From Nitrosomonas communis (lineage in GTDB: Bacteria > Pseudomonadota > Gammaproteobacteria > Burkholderiales > Nitrosomonadaceae), in the NCBI RefSeq assembly GCF_024102715.1, contig NZ_JAGFJM010000104.1, positions 1 to 53,952 on the forward strand: DNA of 53,952 nucleotides, read 5' to 3'. A program made the translations under genes and the position numbers. Positions 44,044-53,837 of the stretch are shown piece after piece (position 1 is the stretch's first letter; each line of letters opens with the position of its first letter). Under the pieces are notes generated by a model. The model ran no database searches. It had not been told where the DNA came from and saw nothing but the letters and a program-made list of their open reading frames with translations.

Positions 44044-44162
44044 GTTCCAGTAAAACCATTACCGTTCGCGGTGAGCTTGTCGAACTGCTAAACAACTGAC
44101 ATCAATCAGCCTTCGACAAGCTCAGGCCGAACGGTGTTTTTGTAACCATTATGCTGGAACAG
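44044..44162. repeat. Imperfect inverted-repeat element
   Basis: Arms at 44061-44084 and 44112-44135 are about 22/24 complementary (core GAGCTTGTCGAA with TTCGACAAGCTC), with outer GTTCCAG/CTGGAAC arms to 44044 and 44162. The core matches a dispersed proteobacterial repeat. A solo arm lies near 9190. The gap 43958-44359 between porin and ald holds this element and no gene. Confidence 0.7.
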
Positions 44163-44359
44163 TCTACTAGTTAGAAAGCTGAAACCATGGTCTGCTGGAA
44201 AATTTCCGGAATTTTTTCAGCCTGTATGGTGAGGCTGCTACATGGTGCATCGCATCGACAAAACAAGGCTAATTTTATGAATCAATCAATGGATGCTATG
44301 AAAAAGGATAAAAAAAGAGTAAAAGAATCACTCTGAATAACAAAAGCGGGAATTAAGTA

Positions 44360-45478
44360 ATGATCATCGGATTACCCAAAGAAATCAAGGATAATGAATA
44401 TCGTGTCGGCATGTCTCCCGGGACCGTGCATACATTAGTAGAATATGGACATCAGGTTCGAGTGCAAACCGGAGCGGGGTTAGGAAGCTCTTTTACTGAT
44501 GAGGATTACAAATCAGCGGGAGCTGATATTGTTTCTAATGCTGAAGATGCCTGGTCTGCGCAAATGGTGGTCAAAGTAAAGGAGCCAACAGAACTGGAGT
44601 ACCGCTATTTGCGCCATGACTTGATTCTTTTTACTTATTTGCATCTGGCCTCAAATAAAGCGCTGGTTGAAACGCTGTTGACTGCTGGGGTGACAGGCAT
44701 CGCTTATGAAACTGTGCAAACAGAATCGGGCGAGTTGCCATTATTGGCCCCTATGAGCGAAGTAGCCGGAAGAATGGCGATTCAAATAGGGGCTTCTTAC
44801 TTGCTAAAAACCTTGGGTGGCCGGGGTATTCTGATGGGTGGTGTTCCCGGGGTAGCGCCTGCCAATGTCGCAATTCTGGGTGCAGGCATAGTAGGTGCTA
44901 ATGCTGCCAGAGCTGCTGTTGGTATGGGCGCTCAAGTAACAGTATTGGATGTGAATCATGCACGCTTGAAATACCTGGATGATATTTTCCGAGGACAACT
45001 ATTAACACGTATGAGTGATGGCCTCAATATCAAAGAACTCGTTTATCAGGCTGATCTGGTTATTGGTGCAGTATTGATTCCGGGTGGACGTGCGCCCTGG
45101 TTAATCACCAAGGATATGCTATCACATATGCGCCGCGGCTCGGTTATCGTTGATGTGGCGGTTGATCAGGGTGGCTGCGTCGAGACCACACATCCAACCA
45201 CGCATAGCCACCCAGTTTATGAAGTTGACGGGGTATTGCATTATTGTGTTACCAATATGCCAGGCGCTGTTCCCCGCACGAGTACTTTTGCGCTGAACAA
45301 TCAAACAGCTGCTTATGTCGTGCGTCTAGCGAATGAAGGTTTAGACGCTGTGTGTCATGATCGTGCTTTGCAACATGGCCTTAATATACATCGTGGTTTT
45401 GTGACACACCCAGCGGTGGCAGAAGTGTTTGGACTGAAATATACAGCGCCATTGCTGGCAATCGGTGATGCATCCTAG
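44360..45478 (+). CDS. ald: Alanine dehydrogenase
   Basis: A 372-aa NAD-dependent enzyme, reversibly making alanine from pyruvate and ammonium. N-terminal IIGLPKEIKDNEYRVGMSP; catalytic Lys in VVKVKEPTELEY and His in FTYLHLASNKAL; nucleotide fold VAILGAGIVGANAARAA; and NMPGAVPRTSTFALNN near the C-terminus. Full length. In an ammonia-rich lifestyle it could assimilate ammonium; that is inference from the suggested organism. Confidence 0.95.
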   Translation: MIIGLPKEIKDNEYRVGMSPGTVHTLVEYGHQVRVQTGAGLGSSFTDEDYKSAGADIVSNAEDAWSAQMVVKVKEPTELEYRYLRHDLILFTYLHLASNKALVETLLTAGVTGIAYETVQTESGELPLLAPMSEVAGRMAIQIGASYLLKTLGGRGILMGGVPGVAPANVAILGAGIVGANAARAAVGMGAQVTVLDVNHARLKYLDDIFRGQLLTRMSDGLNIKELVYQADLVIGAVLIPGGRAPWLITKDMLSHMRRGSVIVDVAVDQGGCVETTHPTTHSHPVYEVDGVLHYCVTNMPGAVPRTSTFALNNQTAAYVVRLANEGLDAVCHDRALQHGLNIHRGFVTHPAVAEVFGLKYTAPLLAIGDAS

Positions 45479-45517
45479 TAAATCGGCGTGAACCGCTCTC
45501 TGAAACGGCGGGATAAC

Positions 45518-45545
45518 TGATAACTATTCTTGTTTATAGTATAAT
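45518..45545 (+). promoter_or_regulatory. fbpA: Possible Fur site and -10 element before fbpA
   Basis: TGATAACTATTCTTG (45518-45532) matches the 7-1-7 Fur pattern TGATAAT-N-ATTATCA at 10 of 14 positions. Eight bases on, TATAAT (45540-45545) is a perfect -10 with TATAG before it. I find no good -35. Iron repression of the transporter would be expected. Confidence 0.35.
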
Positions 45546-45602
45546 GCTTTAAAATTTTGTAGGATGATATCTCCTGACATTTTCATACTTCATATTTAAT
45601 AA

Positions 45603-46619
45603 ATGCCTAAACTATTTTTTATCAAACGTTTTGTTGCGATCACAAGCTGTTCTATTTTCCTGTTGGCCGCCAATGTGGTGCAAGCAGAACAGATCGTAGT
45701 GTATTCAGCAAGAATTGAGCAGCTTATCAAGCCGATGTTTGATGCTTTTACCAATGAAACAGGTATTCAGGTCAAATTTACGACAGACAAGGAAGGTGCT
45801 CTTTTAGCGAGACTCAAGGCTGAAGGTAAAAAAACACCAGCTGATGTCTTGATCACTGCTGATGTGGGGAATTTATGGGAAGCCGCTCGGACGGGAGTGT
45901 TAAAGTCTGTTTCTTCTCCTATATTGGAAGCGAATATTCCTACTTATTTACGTGATCCACAAGGGCAATGGTTTGGTCTCTCGGTGCGGGCTCGTACTAT
46001 CGTCTACAATACGCAAAAGGTAAAACCTTCTGATCTCTCTAGCTATGAGGACCTAGCTGATCCGAAATGGAAGGGAAGATTATGTTTGCGCACTTCGAAG
46101 AAAGTTTACAATCAATCGCTCGTTGCCATGATGATTGCCGAACATGGTGAAGCTGAAACTGAGAAAATTGTGAGAGGCTGGGTTGCCAATCTCGCAACTG
46201 ATCCTCTGCCTGATGATACGAGAGCCTTAGAATTTGTGGCAGCAGGGCGATGTGATGTGACTCTGGTCAATACGTACTATTATGGTAGGTTGATGGAAAG
46301 TAATCCTGCTTTACCTTTAGCAATTTTGTGGCCAAATCAGAGCAATAGCGGCGTGCATGTCAATATTTCCGGTGCTGGTATTACTCAATTCAGCAAAAAT
46401 GAGCGTTCGGCGATTAAATTGCTGGAATTTTTATCTTCAGAGAAAGCGCAAAATTTGTTTGCTGATGTCAATATGGAATATCCAGTCAATCCTCAGGTTA
46501 AACCTAGTCCAGCCGTTTCGGCTTGGGGAGCATTCAAGCAAAATCCAATGAATATTGTCAAGGCTGGGGAATTACAGACAACAGCAGTAAAATTAATGGA
46601 TCGGGCTGGTTATCGATAA
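45603..46619 (+). CDS. fbpA: Ferric iron ABC transporter, periplasmic binding protein
   Basis: A 338-aa binding protein of the FbpA/FutA family. Signal peptide ends VVQA28-EQ. IVVYSARIEQLIKPMFDAF opens the mature protein, and the iron-ligand tyrosines are in NTYYYGRL (Y225-Y227). KTPADVLITADVGNL is typical. It captures Fe3+ in the periplasm for the FbpB/FbpC pump encoded just downstream (8 bases to fbpB). A Fur-like site lies upstream. Confidence 0.92.
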   Translation: MPKLFFIKRFVAITSCSIFLLAANVVQAEQIVVYSARIEQLIKPMFDAFTNETGIQVKFTTDKEGALLARLKAEGKKTPADVLITADVGNLWEAARTGVLKSVSSPILEANIPTYLRDPQGQWFGLSVRARTIVYNTQKVKPSDLSSYEDLADPKWKGRLCLRTSKKVYNQSLVAMMIAEHGEAETEKIVRGWVANLATDPLPDDTRALEFVAAGRCDVTLVNTYYYGRLMESNPALPLAILWPNQSNSGVHVNISGAGITQFSKNERSAIKLLEFLSSEKAQNLFADVNMEYPVNPQVKPSPAVSAWGAFKQNPMNIVKAGELQTTAVKLMDRAGYR

Positions 46620-46627
46620 ACTAGTGG

Positions 46628-48310
46628 ATGCATGTGAACAATGAAAAGTATTCTACCGTAGAAGAAAAAAATAGCGATATTAGTCGTCCCTTTTTTCTCT
46701 TGAAACATAAAGTAAGTATATGGCGACTAATCCCGTTTCTCGTTGCGGCACTGGTATTCACTCCGGTCATTGTCGTCTTCTCTTCTTTCTTTATGCCAGC
46801 AAATGAAGTCTGGCAGCATCTCGTTGAAACGACACTTTCTAGTCTATTAATCAATACATTCTGGCTTTCAGTCGGGGTTATTGCCGGTACGTCATTATTG
46901 GGTGTCAGTCTTGCCTGGTTTACCGCAGTATACGAGTTTCCAGGCAGCAGGTTTTTTTCCTGGGCATTATTGCTGCCATTAGCCATTCCCGCCTATGTTA
47001 CTGCATTTGTTGTACTTGGCTTATTTGATTATACCGGCCCAGTTCAGACCAGTCTGCGCATTTGGTTGGGATCAGAGTTAACCTGGTTTCCAGATTTATA
47101 TGGAAGAGGAGGGGTGATTGTTGTCATGACGCTGGCTTTCTATCCTTATGTGTATTTAATGGCACGTAATGCCTTTCTCACACAAGGAAAGCGTTTGCTG
47201 GAAGTAGCACAATCACTGGGCCTTAATCGTCGTCAGGGTTTTTTTAAGGTGGCGTTGCCGATGGCGCGCCCATGGATTGTAGGCGGCATCATGCTAACAC
47301 TCATGGAAACCCTGGCAGATTTTGGCACAGTCGCGGTATTTAATTACGATACCTTTACCACGGCGATCTATAAAGCATGGTTTAGCATGTTTTCTCTACC
47401 TGCTGCTTCTCAGCTTGCATCGTTATTGATTGTCATTGTCTTTGTGCTCATTATTATCGAGCAACAATTCCGGCTGCGGATGCGCTTTGCAGAGACGAAA
47501 AGGAGTGCACGCGCCGGCGGCATCTTACTTTCAGGCTGGAAGGCCAAAGCAGCTAGCTTTTTTGCTGCGAGTGTTTTATTTTTTGCATTTGTGATGCCAA
47601 TTATGCAATTGGGTATCTGGGCTGCTAATTCTTTACTGCAAAGTTTTGACCAACGCTATCTTGAATTTCTCTTGCATTCAGTGCTGCTATCAGCAATGGC
47701 CACTGTAATTACCTGCTTTATTGCAATATTGCTGGTTTATGCAGTCCGCTTGCATTCTGATATCCTTACCCGGATTGCAGTACGTATAGCGACTATTGGC
47801 TATGCTTTGCCTGGAGCAGTATTGGCTGTAGGTATTTTCATTCCATTTGCCTGGCTAGATAATCAGTTGAATGAATGGCTGTCGTTGCTGTTTCAAATTG
47901 AAACTAACTTACTGATTCAAGGCACGCTCGGGGTAATGCTGATTGCTTATATGACACGCTTCCTTGCTGTCGGTCATTATCCTATCGATAGCGCTATGCA
48001 ACGCATTACCCGTAACATAGACGAGGCAGCGATGGGATTCGGTTTGAGCGGCTGGGCAGTATTACGAAGCATTCATTTGCCGATGTTGAAAGCAGGTATA
48101 TTTACTGCAGCAACACTGGTTTTCGTGGATGTAATGAAAGAAATGCCAATCACTTTGATGACCCGTCCTTTTGGTTGGGATACTTTAGCTGTGCGTATTT
48201 TTGCTTTGACATCAGAAGGGGAATGGGAACAAGCTGCATTACCGGCGGTGACTTTAGTGTTAGCAGGATTGGTACCTATTATTTTATTAATGCGACAGAC
48301 CGACAAATAG
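46628..48310 (+). CDS. fbpB: Ferric iron ABC transporter permease
   Basis: A 560-aa inner-membrane protein with two fused permease halves, about 12 membrane helices. Each half has an EAA loop for coupling to the ATPase: EVAQSLGLNRRQGFFKVALP (first) and DEAAMGFGLSGWAVLRSIHL (second). Fused permeases are usual in the FbpB/SfuB group. It lies between the binding protein and ATPase genes with gaps of 8 and 4 bases. Confidence 0.92.
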   Translation: MHVNNEKYSTVEEKNSDISRPFFLLKHKVSIWRLIPFLVAALVFTPVIVVFSSFFMPANEVWQHLVETTLSSLLINTFWLSVGVIAGTSLLGVSLAWFTAVYEFPGSRFFSWALLLPLAIPAYVTAFVVLGLFDYTGPVQTSLRIWLGSELTWFPDLYGRGGVIVVMTLAFYPYVYLMARNAFLTQGKRLLEVAQSLGLNRRQGFFKVALPMARPWIVGGIMLTLMETLADFGTVAVFNYDTFTTAIYKAWFSMFSLPAASQLASLLIVIVFVLIIIEQQFRLRMRFAETKRSARAGGILLSGWKAKAASFFAASVLFFAFVMPIMQLGIWAANSLLQSFDQRYLEFLLHSVLLSAMATVITCFIAILLVYAVRLHSDILTRIAVRIATIGYALPGAVLAVGIFIPFAWLDNQLNEWLSLLFQIETNLLIQGTLGVMLIAYMTRFLAVGHYPIDSAMQRITRNIDEAAMGFGLSGWAVLRSIHLPMLKAGIFTAATLVFVDVMKEMPITLMTRPFGWDTLAVRIFALTSEGEWEQAALPAVTLVLAGLVPIILLMRQTDK

Positions 48311-48314
48311 TGCT

Positions 48315-49379
48315 GTGGATACATTACTGAAATTACACCAGGTTAGGCATGCTTACGGTAAGCAGACAACTATTAACTATTTATCGTTTGATTTGGAAAA
48401 AGGAGAGATTGGTTGCTTGTTAGGCCCCAGCGGTTGTGGGAAAACGACTGTGTTGCGCTGTATTGCCGGTTTTGAGCCACTGACTGCAGGTGAAATATTA
48501 CTTAACGGGATAATGGTTAGTTGCGCTAACTTTAGCCTGCCGCCTGAACAAAGACGTGTCGGTATGGTATTCCAGGATTACGCATTGTTTCCTCATCTGA
48601 CAATAGCGGAAAATGTGGGATTTGGACTGCATCGTAAATCTACGGTTGAACGCACACAACGCGTCTCTGACTTACTGCAAACCGTAGGCTTGACTGAAGC
48701 GGCCAATAAATATCCACATGAGCTTTCCGGCGGACAGCAGCAACGTGTCGCATTGGCTCGAGCATTGGCGCCCAACCCTGATTTATTATTAATGGATGAA
48801 CCTTTTTCTAATTTGGATATCAGCTTACGTGAACGTCTAAGTCTGGAAGTACGCGATATTTTGAAGAATCAGCATATTACTGCTATTCTGGTAACACATG
48901 ATCAAGATGAAGCATTCTCAGTAGCAGATGTGATAGGCGTCATGCATCAAGGAAAAATTATGCAATGGGATACGGCCTATAATTTATACCATCGTCCTGC
49001 CAATCGTTTTGTTGCCAACTTTATTGGCCAAGGTGTCTTTCTCCCCGGTAAAGTGCTTGCTCCAGGTAAAATCGAGACGGAGCTGGGTATTTTAACTGAA
49101 CACATTTACCATCAATGTGAATCCGATAATGAAATTTGCCATATTGGAAGCGAGGTAGATGTATTAATACGACCGGATGACATTGTGTATAGTAATGAAA
49201 GCACTTCACAGGCAGTGGTCATGCATAAAGCATTCCGAGGTGCTGAGATTCTTTATACGTTGAAGTTGCCTACTGGAAGAACAGCACTATCACTCATATC
49301 AAGTCACCATAACCACGCTATTGGCGAGAAAATTGGCATCAAGCTGGAAGCTGATCATGTTGTGGTTTTTAAAAGATAA
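48315..49379 (+). CDS. fbpC: Ferric iron ABC transporter ATP-binding protein
   Basis: A 354-aa ATPase. Walker A GPSGCGKTT, signature LSGGQQQR and Walker B LLMDEPFSNLD are complete, and the C-terminal TOBE-type domain is present. GTG start at 48315. It energises FbpB. Similar subunits serve spermidine/putrescine or sulfate transport, but the fbpA and fbpB neighbours fix the assignment. Confidence 0.92.
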   Translation: MDTLLKLHQVRHAYGKQTTINYLSFDLEKGEIGCLLGPSGCGKTTVLRCIAGFEPLTAGEILLNGIMVSCANFSLPPEQRRVGMVFQDYALFPHLTIAENVGFGLHRKSTVERTQRVSDLLQTVGLTEAANKYPHELSGGQQQRVALARALAPNPDLLLMDEPFSNLDISLRERLSLEVRDILKNQHITAILVTHDQDEAFSVADVIGVMHQGKIMQWDTAYNLYHRPANRFVANFIGQGVFLPGKVLAPGKIETELGILTEHIYHQCESDNEICHIGSEVDVLIRPDDIVYSNESTSQAVVMHKAFRGAEILYTLKLPTGRTALSLISSHHNHAIGEKIGIKLEADHVVVFKR

Positions 49380-49448
49380 AGGCATATAGAAATTCAAGAA
49401 TAGGTGAGTAAATAGCTAATCAATGAGTCTGGTTAGTAAATTATTAAC

Positions 49449-50465
49449 TTATCGCAACCCTGAATTTCGTGCTGCCCGAACTGCTTCAGCAAGTTGTAGT
49501 ACTGACATTGCATAAAAAGTACTGCGATTATAACGCGTAATGACATAGAAATTCTGAAACCCAAGCCAATATTGTATATTGTCATCATCTTTTAATTCTA
49601 AGAGAGCTGCTAGACGTTCATCGTTTATCGTCTCTAGCGGGATAATATTGGCTGCACGAAGCTTTTTTACTGTATGGACTGGTTCAATGCCTGCAAGTAA
49701 GATTTGCTGATAATGGTCACTCTTGGTAGGGACATGTGCACGGGTTATGGTTGGTCCACCTGTTTCCCAGCCATATTCCTTAAGATAGTTGGCAATACTA
49801 CCAATTGCATCCGCAGCATTGTCTGTTAAATCAGCTTTTCCATCACCATCAAAATCGATGGCATAGCGCCTATAACTTCCTGGCATAAATTGTGGAATAC
49901 CGATAGCACCTGCATAAGAGCCTTTGATACTGAATAAATCAAAACGCTGTTCCTGCGCAAGGAGCAGGTATTGCTCCAGTTCACTTCTAAAAAATTCAGC
50001 GCGCTTAGGAAAATCAAATGCCAGAGTCGTGAGCGCATCGATAATACGGTGATTGCCCATCGTTACGCCATAAGCCGTTTCAACGCCAATAATTGCTACA
50101 ATAATTTCTTCTGGCACACCAAATGTTTGGCTTGCCTGTTCCAGTTTCCGTGCATGCTCATTCCAGAAATTAACGCCACTTTTTATACGTTGTGAGTTAA
50201 TAAAGCGAGAGCGATATTTGCTCCACGGTATTGGTGCAGTCGGCATTGAGATAAGATCAATGACTGAAGGTTGGAATTGTACCTTACTAAATACATCTTC
50301 AAGTTTGGATTGATTGAATCCATGCTGTACAACCATCTCGTTAATAAAGTGTTTGATTTCTGGATGCAACGGAGAGGCGATTAGCGTTTCACTGCGAAAA
50401 ATCAAGAATAAGCCAATAAACAATGTGAATGTTTGATGTAGGCGATTACGCAGAATCAAATGCAT
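49449..50465 (-). CDS. mltB: Lytic murein transglycosylase B
   Basis: A 338-aa muramidase-type enzyme cutting the MurNAc-GlcNAc bond to give 1,6-anhydro products. Catalytic Glu E129 is in IIGVETAYGVTMGNH; IDALTTLAFDFPKR, GSYAGAIGIPQFMPGSY and the C-terminal repeats are conserved. The N-terminus is a hydrophobic signal without a lipobox Cys, so a soluble periplasmic form is likely. Divergent from trxA. Confidence 0.9.
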   Translation of the reverse strand: MHLILRNRLHQTFTLFIGLFLIFRSETLIASPLHPEIKHFINEMVVQHGFNQSKLEDVFSKVQFQPSVIDLISMPTAPIPWSKYRSRFINSQRIKSGVNFWNEHARKLEQASQTFGVPEEIIVAIIGVETAYGVTMGNHRIIDALTTLAFDFPKRAEFFRSELEQYLLLAQEQRFDLFSIKGSYAGAIGIPQFMPGSYRRYAIDFDGDGKADLTDNAADAIGSIANYLKEYGWETGGPTITRAHVPTKSDHYQQILLAGIEPVHTVKKLRAANIIPLETINDERLAALLELKDDDNIQYWLGFQNFYVITRYNRSTFYAMSVLQLAEAVRAARNSGLR

Positions 50466-50806
50466 AATTTTTGTCTCGCGTTAAATTGATTAGACATATT
50501 AAACGGTATATCCTGTTTTATTTTTATATTGAACGGCAAGCTAGAAAATTTGATTTCATCATTCATTTCTTCTACAGGATGCTTTAATTTTTCAAAGAAA
50601 TTTATAGAAGTTTAATTGTAGTGTACGACAATACTTCCCATTTACAGGAATTTTCTATAGTATAAGCAATCATAAACTTAAGTATTTCTATTTCAGCGTT
50701 AATTCGATTTGCTGTCAGGGATGGCAGATCTATTCTATTCATTGGTGCAATGCACTAGTTGTGTTCGTCTATATTAACTTAATAATTAAATTTGAATGAG
50801 GATTTC
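50466..50806. other. Divergent intergenic region mltB / trxA
   Basis: 341 AT-rich bases that must hold both promoters. TATAGT at 50656-50661 is a fair -10 but lacks a convincing -35. No ORF or structured RNA was recognised. Confidence 0.35.
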
Positions 50807-51133
50807 ATGAGCCAACATATTCACTATATTACAGATGCAACTTTTGAAGCAGAAGTACTACAATCACCCATGCCTGTATTAGTTGATTATTGGGCAGAAT
50901 GGTGTGGGCCATGCAAGATGATTGCTCCAATTCTGGATGAAGTAGCGAATGAGTATAGTGGGCGACTTAAAGTTGCAAAGCTTAATATTGATGAAAATCA
51001 AGCTACTCCTCCAAAATATGGAATCCGCGGTATTCCTACCCTCATGCTTTTCAAAAATGGCAATATTGAAGCAACCAAAGTGGGTGCTCTTTCAAAATCT
51101 CAATTGACAGCATTTATTGACAGCCATTTATAA
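50807..51133 (+). CDS. trxA: Thioredoxin 1
   Basis: A 108-aa thioredoxin. Active site WCGPC in [18 protein letters not shown], cis-proline loop [15 protein letters not shown] 50807 has GAGGA seven bases upstream and is preferred to TTG 50792. It reduces protein disulfides using thioredoxin reductase. The order trxA-rho-rpmE is common in betaproteobacteria and in other proteobacteria. Confidence 0.95.
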   Translation: MSQHIHYITDATFEAEVLQSPMPVLVDYWAEWCGPCKMIAPILDEVANEYSGRLKVAKLNIDENQATPPKYGIRGIPTLMLFKNGNIEATKVGALSKSQLTAFIDSHL

Positions 51134-51287
51134 AATTATTAGGCTTGCCTCTAATATTCACGCCCTAGTAAGCTTAAAGCTTATAAGAGTTACCGCTTCA
51201 AATTGACTTTTCCCTATTGGCAATACTCTTCTTCCTGAGTGTTTAGCATCTATTTTTTCTTTCTCAATTATTTTCACGAGTTTCCTC

Positions 51288-52547
51288 ATGCGTTTATCCG
51301 ATCTTAAAAGTCTTCATGTTTCTGAATTAATAAAAATGGCAGTAGCCAATGAAATTGAAGGCGCCAACCGCTTGCGAAAACAAGACCTGATTTTTGCCTT
51401 GTTAAAAAACCAAGCGCGTAAAAATGAAAGTATTTTTGGGGAAGGAACCCTGGAAATTTTGCAGGACGGCTTTGGATTTTTACGCTCACCCGATACTTCC
51501 TATTTGGCTGGTCCCGATGACATTTATATTTCACCCAGTCAAATTAGGCGTTTCAATTTGCATACCGGTGATTCAGTTGATGGTGAAATCCGCCCTCCCA
51601 AAGATGGAGAGCGATATTTTGCATTAGTAAAAGTCGACAAAGTCAATAACGAACCGCCAGAAAACTCCAAACGGAAAATTCTGTTTGAAAATCTGACGCC
51701 ACTGTTTCCTACTGAACGTTTGGTATTAGAGCGTGATATCAAATCTGAAGAGAACATTACCGGCCGGATCATTGATCTTATCGCTCCCATTGGAAAGGGC
51801 CAGCGTGGTTTACTAGTGGCGAGTCCAAAATCCGGGAAAACCGTAATGCTGCAACACATTGCGCATTCAATCGCGGCGAATCATCCGGATGTTATTCTGA
51901 TGGTGCTATTGATCGATGAACGCCCCGAAGAAGTGACCGAAATGATTCGCTCTGTCAGAGGTGAGGTCATTTCTTCTACTTTTGATGAGTCTGCCATGCG
52001 CCATGTTCAAGTGGCCGATATGGTAATCGAGAAAGCCAAACGGCTTGTGGAGCACAAAAAAGATGTGGTGATACTCCTTGATTCCATTACACGACTAGCG
52101 CGCGCTTATAACACGGTCGCGCCAGCATCGGGCAAAGTATTGACAGGGGGGGTGGATGCCAATGCGTTGCAGCGCCCGAAACGTTTCTTTGGTGCTGCGC
52201 GGAACATAGAGGAGGGTGGCTCTCTCACTATTATTGCTACTGCTCTGGTGGACACGGGTTCGCGGATGGATGATGTCATTTACGAAGAGTTCAAGGGAAC
52301 TGGCAATATGGAAATTCATCTTGATCGTCGGATGGCCGAGAAACGCATCTATCCGGCAATTAACGTTAATCGTTCCGGTACTCGGCGAGAAGAGCTTCTG
52401 TTGCCGCAAGATATATTGCAGAAAATCTGGATTTTACGAAAATTACTTTATCCGATGGATGATATGGATGCGATGTCATTCTTACTTGATAAAATTAAAG
52501 CAACAAAAAGTAATGCTGATTTTTTTGATTCAATGCGTCGAGTATAA
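51288..52547 (+). CDS. rho: Transcription termination factor Rho
   Basis: A 419-aa hexameric RNA-dependent ATPase of standard length. N-terminal RNA-binding fold ([34 protein letters not shown]), Walker [11 protein letters not shown], Walker [17 protein letters not shown], and the C-terminal ADFFDSMRR. It lies 154 bases after trxA, so it may have its own promoter. Confidence 0.97.
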   Translation: MRLSDLKSLHVSELIKMAVANEIEGANRLRKQDLIFALLKNQARKNESIFGEGTLEILQDGFGFLRSPDTSYLAGPDDIYISPSQIRRFNLHTGDSVDGEIRPPKDGERYFALVKVDKVNNEPPENSKRKILFENLTPLFPTERLVLERDIKSEENITGRIIDLIAPIGKGQRGLLVASPKSGKTVMLQHIAHSIAANHPDVILMVLLIDERPEEVTEMIRSVRGEVISSTFDESAMRHVQVADMVIEKAKRLVEHKKDVVILLDSITRLARAYNTVAPASGKVLTGGVDANALQRPKRFFGAARNIEEGGSLTIIATALVDTGSRMDDVIYEEFKGTGNMEIHLDRRMAEKRIYPAINVNRSGTRREELLLPQDILQKIWILRKLLYPMDDMDAMSFLLDKIKATKSNADFFDSMRRV

Positions 52548-52706
52548 ATTATTTATTTAGCTGTAAACTTTTGTATTATTTTTTATGATAGCAATGGTAA
52601 TATCGGCATGAACTTTCCAAAGTTGCACCCCTTCCTTTATTAAAGGATAATATGCGGCTTTTTAGATATAACCATAAAGCGATACAGGAATTGAGGACGT
52701 GAGATT

Positions 52707-52919
52707 ATGAAAGTAGAGATTCATCCAGATTATCAGGAAATAACAGTAACATGCAGTTGTGGCAATGTCTTTAAGACGTGTTCCACCTTAAATAAACCTT
52801 TGCATATAGAGGTATGTTCTGCTTGTCACCCTTTCTATACCGGGAAACAAAAAATTGTGGACACTGCCGGAAGGGTTGAGAAGTTTAATCGTAAATATGG
52901 AAAACAACTGCAGAAGTAA
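52707..52919 (+). CDS. rpmE: 50S ribosomal protein L31
   Basis: A 70-aa ribosomal protein of the zinc-binding (C+) type. The cysteines C16, C18, C37 and C40 lie in [12 protein letters not shown] and [15 protein letters not shown]. Full length, with a GAGGAC upstream of the ATG. Third gene of the trxA-rho-rpmE block. Confidence 0.96.
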   Translation: MKVEIHPDYQEITVTCSCGNVFKTCSTLNKPLHIEVCSACHPFYTGKQKIVDTAGRVEKFNRKYGKQLQK

Positions 52920-53252
52920 ATCTATTCTAAACTGAAAATATTTTGTGAAGAGACAGCCTATTGCTTTCTTAAACAAAATTTTCTCCAGTAAGAGAAATAA
53001 CATTTTCTTTTTGTCAATTTCTTAATAAGGTAAAAACTAGCGCTGCTTAAAGGCAATATACCACATCAAATTTGTGTCTTCCAACTTACTGCTTTATGAG
53101 GTAGGAGCGAGGAGTACTTGATAAAATAGCGATACTTAAAAGCGACTATCCCCGCAGCAAGCAGCGGGGTACTATGCCGTTTTAACCTCTTTCGGAATGA
53201 CTATCATTTATTTCTAACATCTCTTAGAGGCAGGAAATTGAATCCAAAGAGA
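52920..53252. other. Intergenic region with a GC-rich hairpin
   Basis: No gene. A hairpin at 53150-53169 (CCCCGC-AGCAAGCA-GCGGGG) stands out from AT-rich surroundings and resembles a dispersed repeat. It has no T run on either side, so I do not call a terminator. It lies between rpmE and the converging pssA gene. Confidence 0.5.
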
Positions 53253-53765
53253 TTAAAATATTCTCCTTAGCTTAAAGTTGGAAACCATTAATATGCTCAT
53301 GATGGCATAAACAACTGGCCAGATTACGATACTAACAGGCTGGAAAATATATAAGAAATATAACAAAGGGAAAATGATCCCGTTCACAGTGATAGGTACA
53401 CCTTCGAATTCCTCTCCATCAGAGATGTTATAACGCGCTAAGCGCAGCATGCCACAAACGACATATAATATTAAGATGAGGATTATGCCAATACCAGGCT
53501 CGCACAACGAATAATAAAAAAAAGTGGGAGCAACACCAAAAGAGATAAGATCAGCCAGCGAGTCTAGTTGCTTACCAAATAAATTCTGCTGGTGCATAAG
53601 CTTTGCTATTTTACCATCCAGCGTATCCAAGACCAGTGCAAGAAGCATGAATGATATAGCAAAAGAGAAATGTTCATTAGAAGCATAAAATATAGCTAAT
53701 AACCCACAGCATAGATTACCTATGGTAAAAATATCAGCAATTTTAAGAATACGAAAAATACTCAT
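53253..53765 (-). CDS. pssA: CDP-diacylglycerol-serine O-phosphatidyltransferase, short form
   Basis: A 170-aa integral membrane enzyme. The CDP-alcohol phosphotransferase motif is complete: D-T-L-D-G-K-I-A at about 47-54, then G-K-Q-L-D-S-L-A-D. GNLCCGLLAIFYAS, DLISFGVAPTFFYYS and CGMLRLARYNI match PssA of subclass II, as in Bacillus (177 aa). Betaproteobacterial forms I recall are usually 230-285 aa. It makes phosphatidylserine, precursor of phosphatidylethanolamine. A related phospholipid product cannot be excluded. Confidence 0.85.
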   Translation of the reverse strand: MSIFRILKIADIFTIGNLCCGLLAIFYASNEHFSFAISFMLLALVLDTLDGKIAKLMHQQNLFGKQLDSLADLISFGVAPTFFYYSLCEPGIGIILILILYVVCGMLRLARYNISDGEEFEGVPITVNGIIFPLLYFLYIFQPVSIVIWPVVYAIMSILMVSNFKLRRIF

Positions 53766-53837
53766 GGTTTTTTTAAGTAATCAGCAATGAGAGCTTTCTA
53801 CAAAGGAAAACTGAAATGTATTTCTTAGATAGTGTCG

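Noticed and set aside
53150-53169. Rho-independent terminator between rpmE and pssA
   Set aside because: Stable stem but no T run on either side; better called a repeat.
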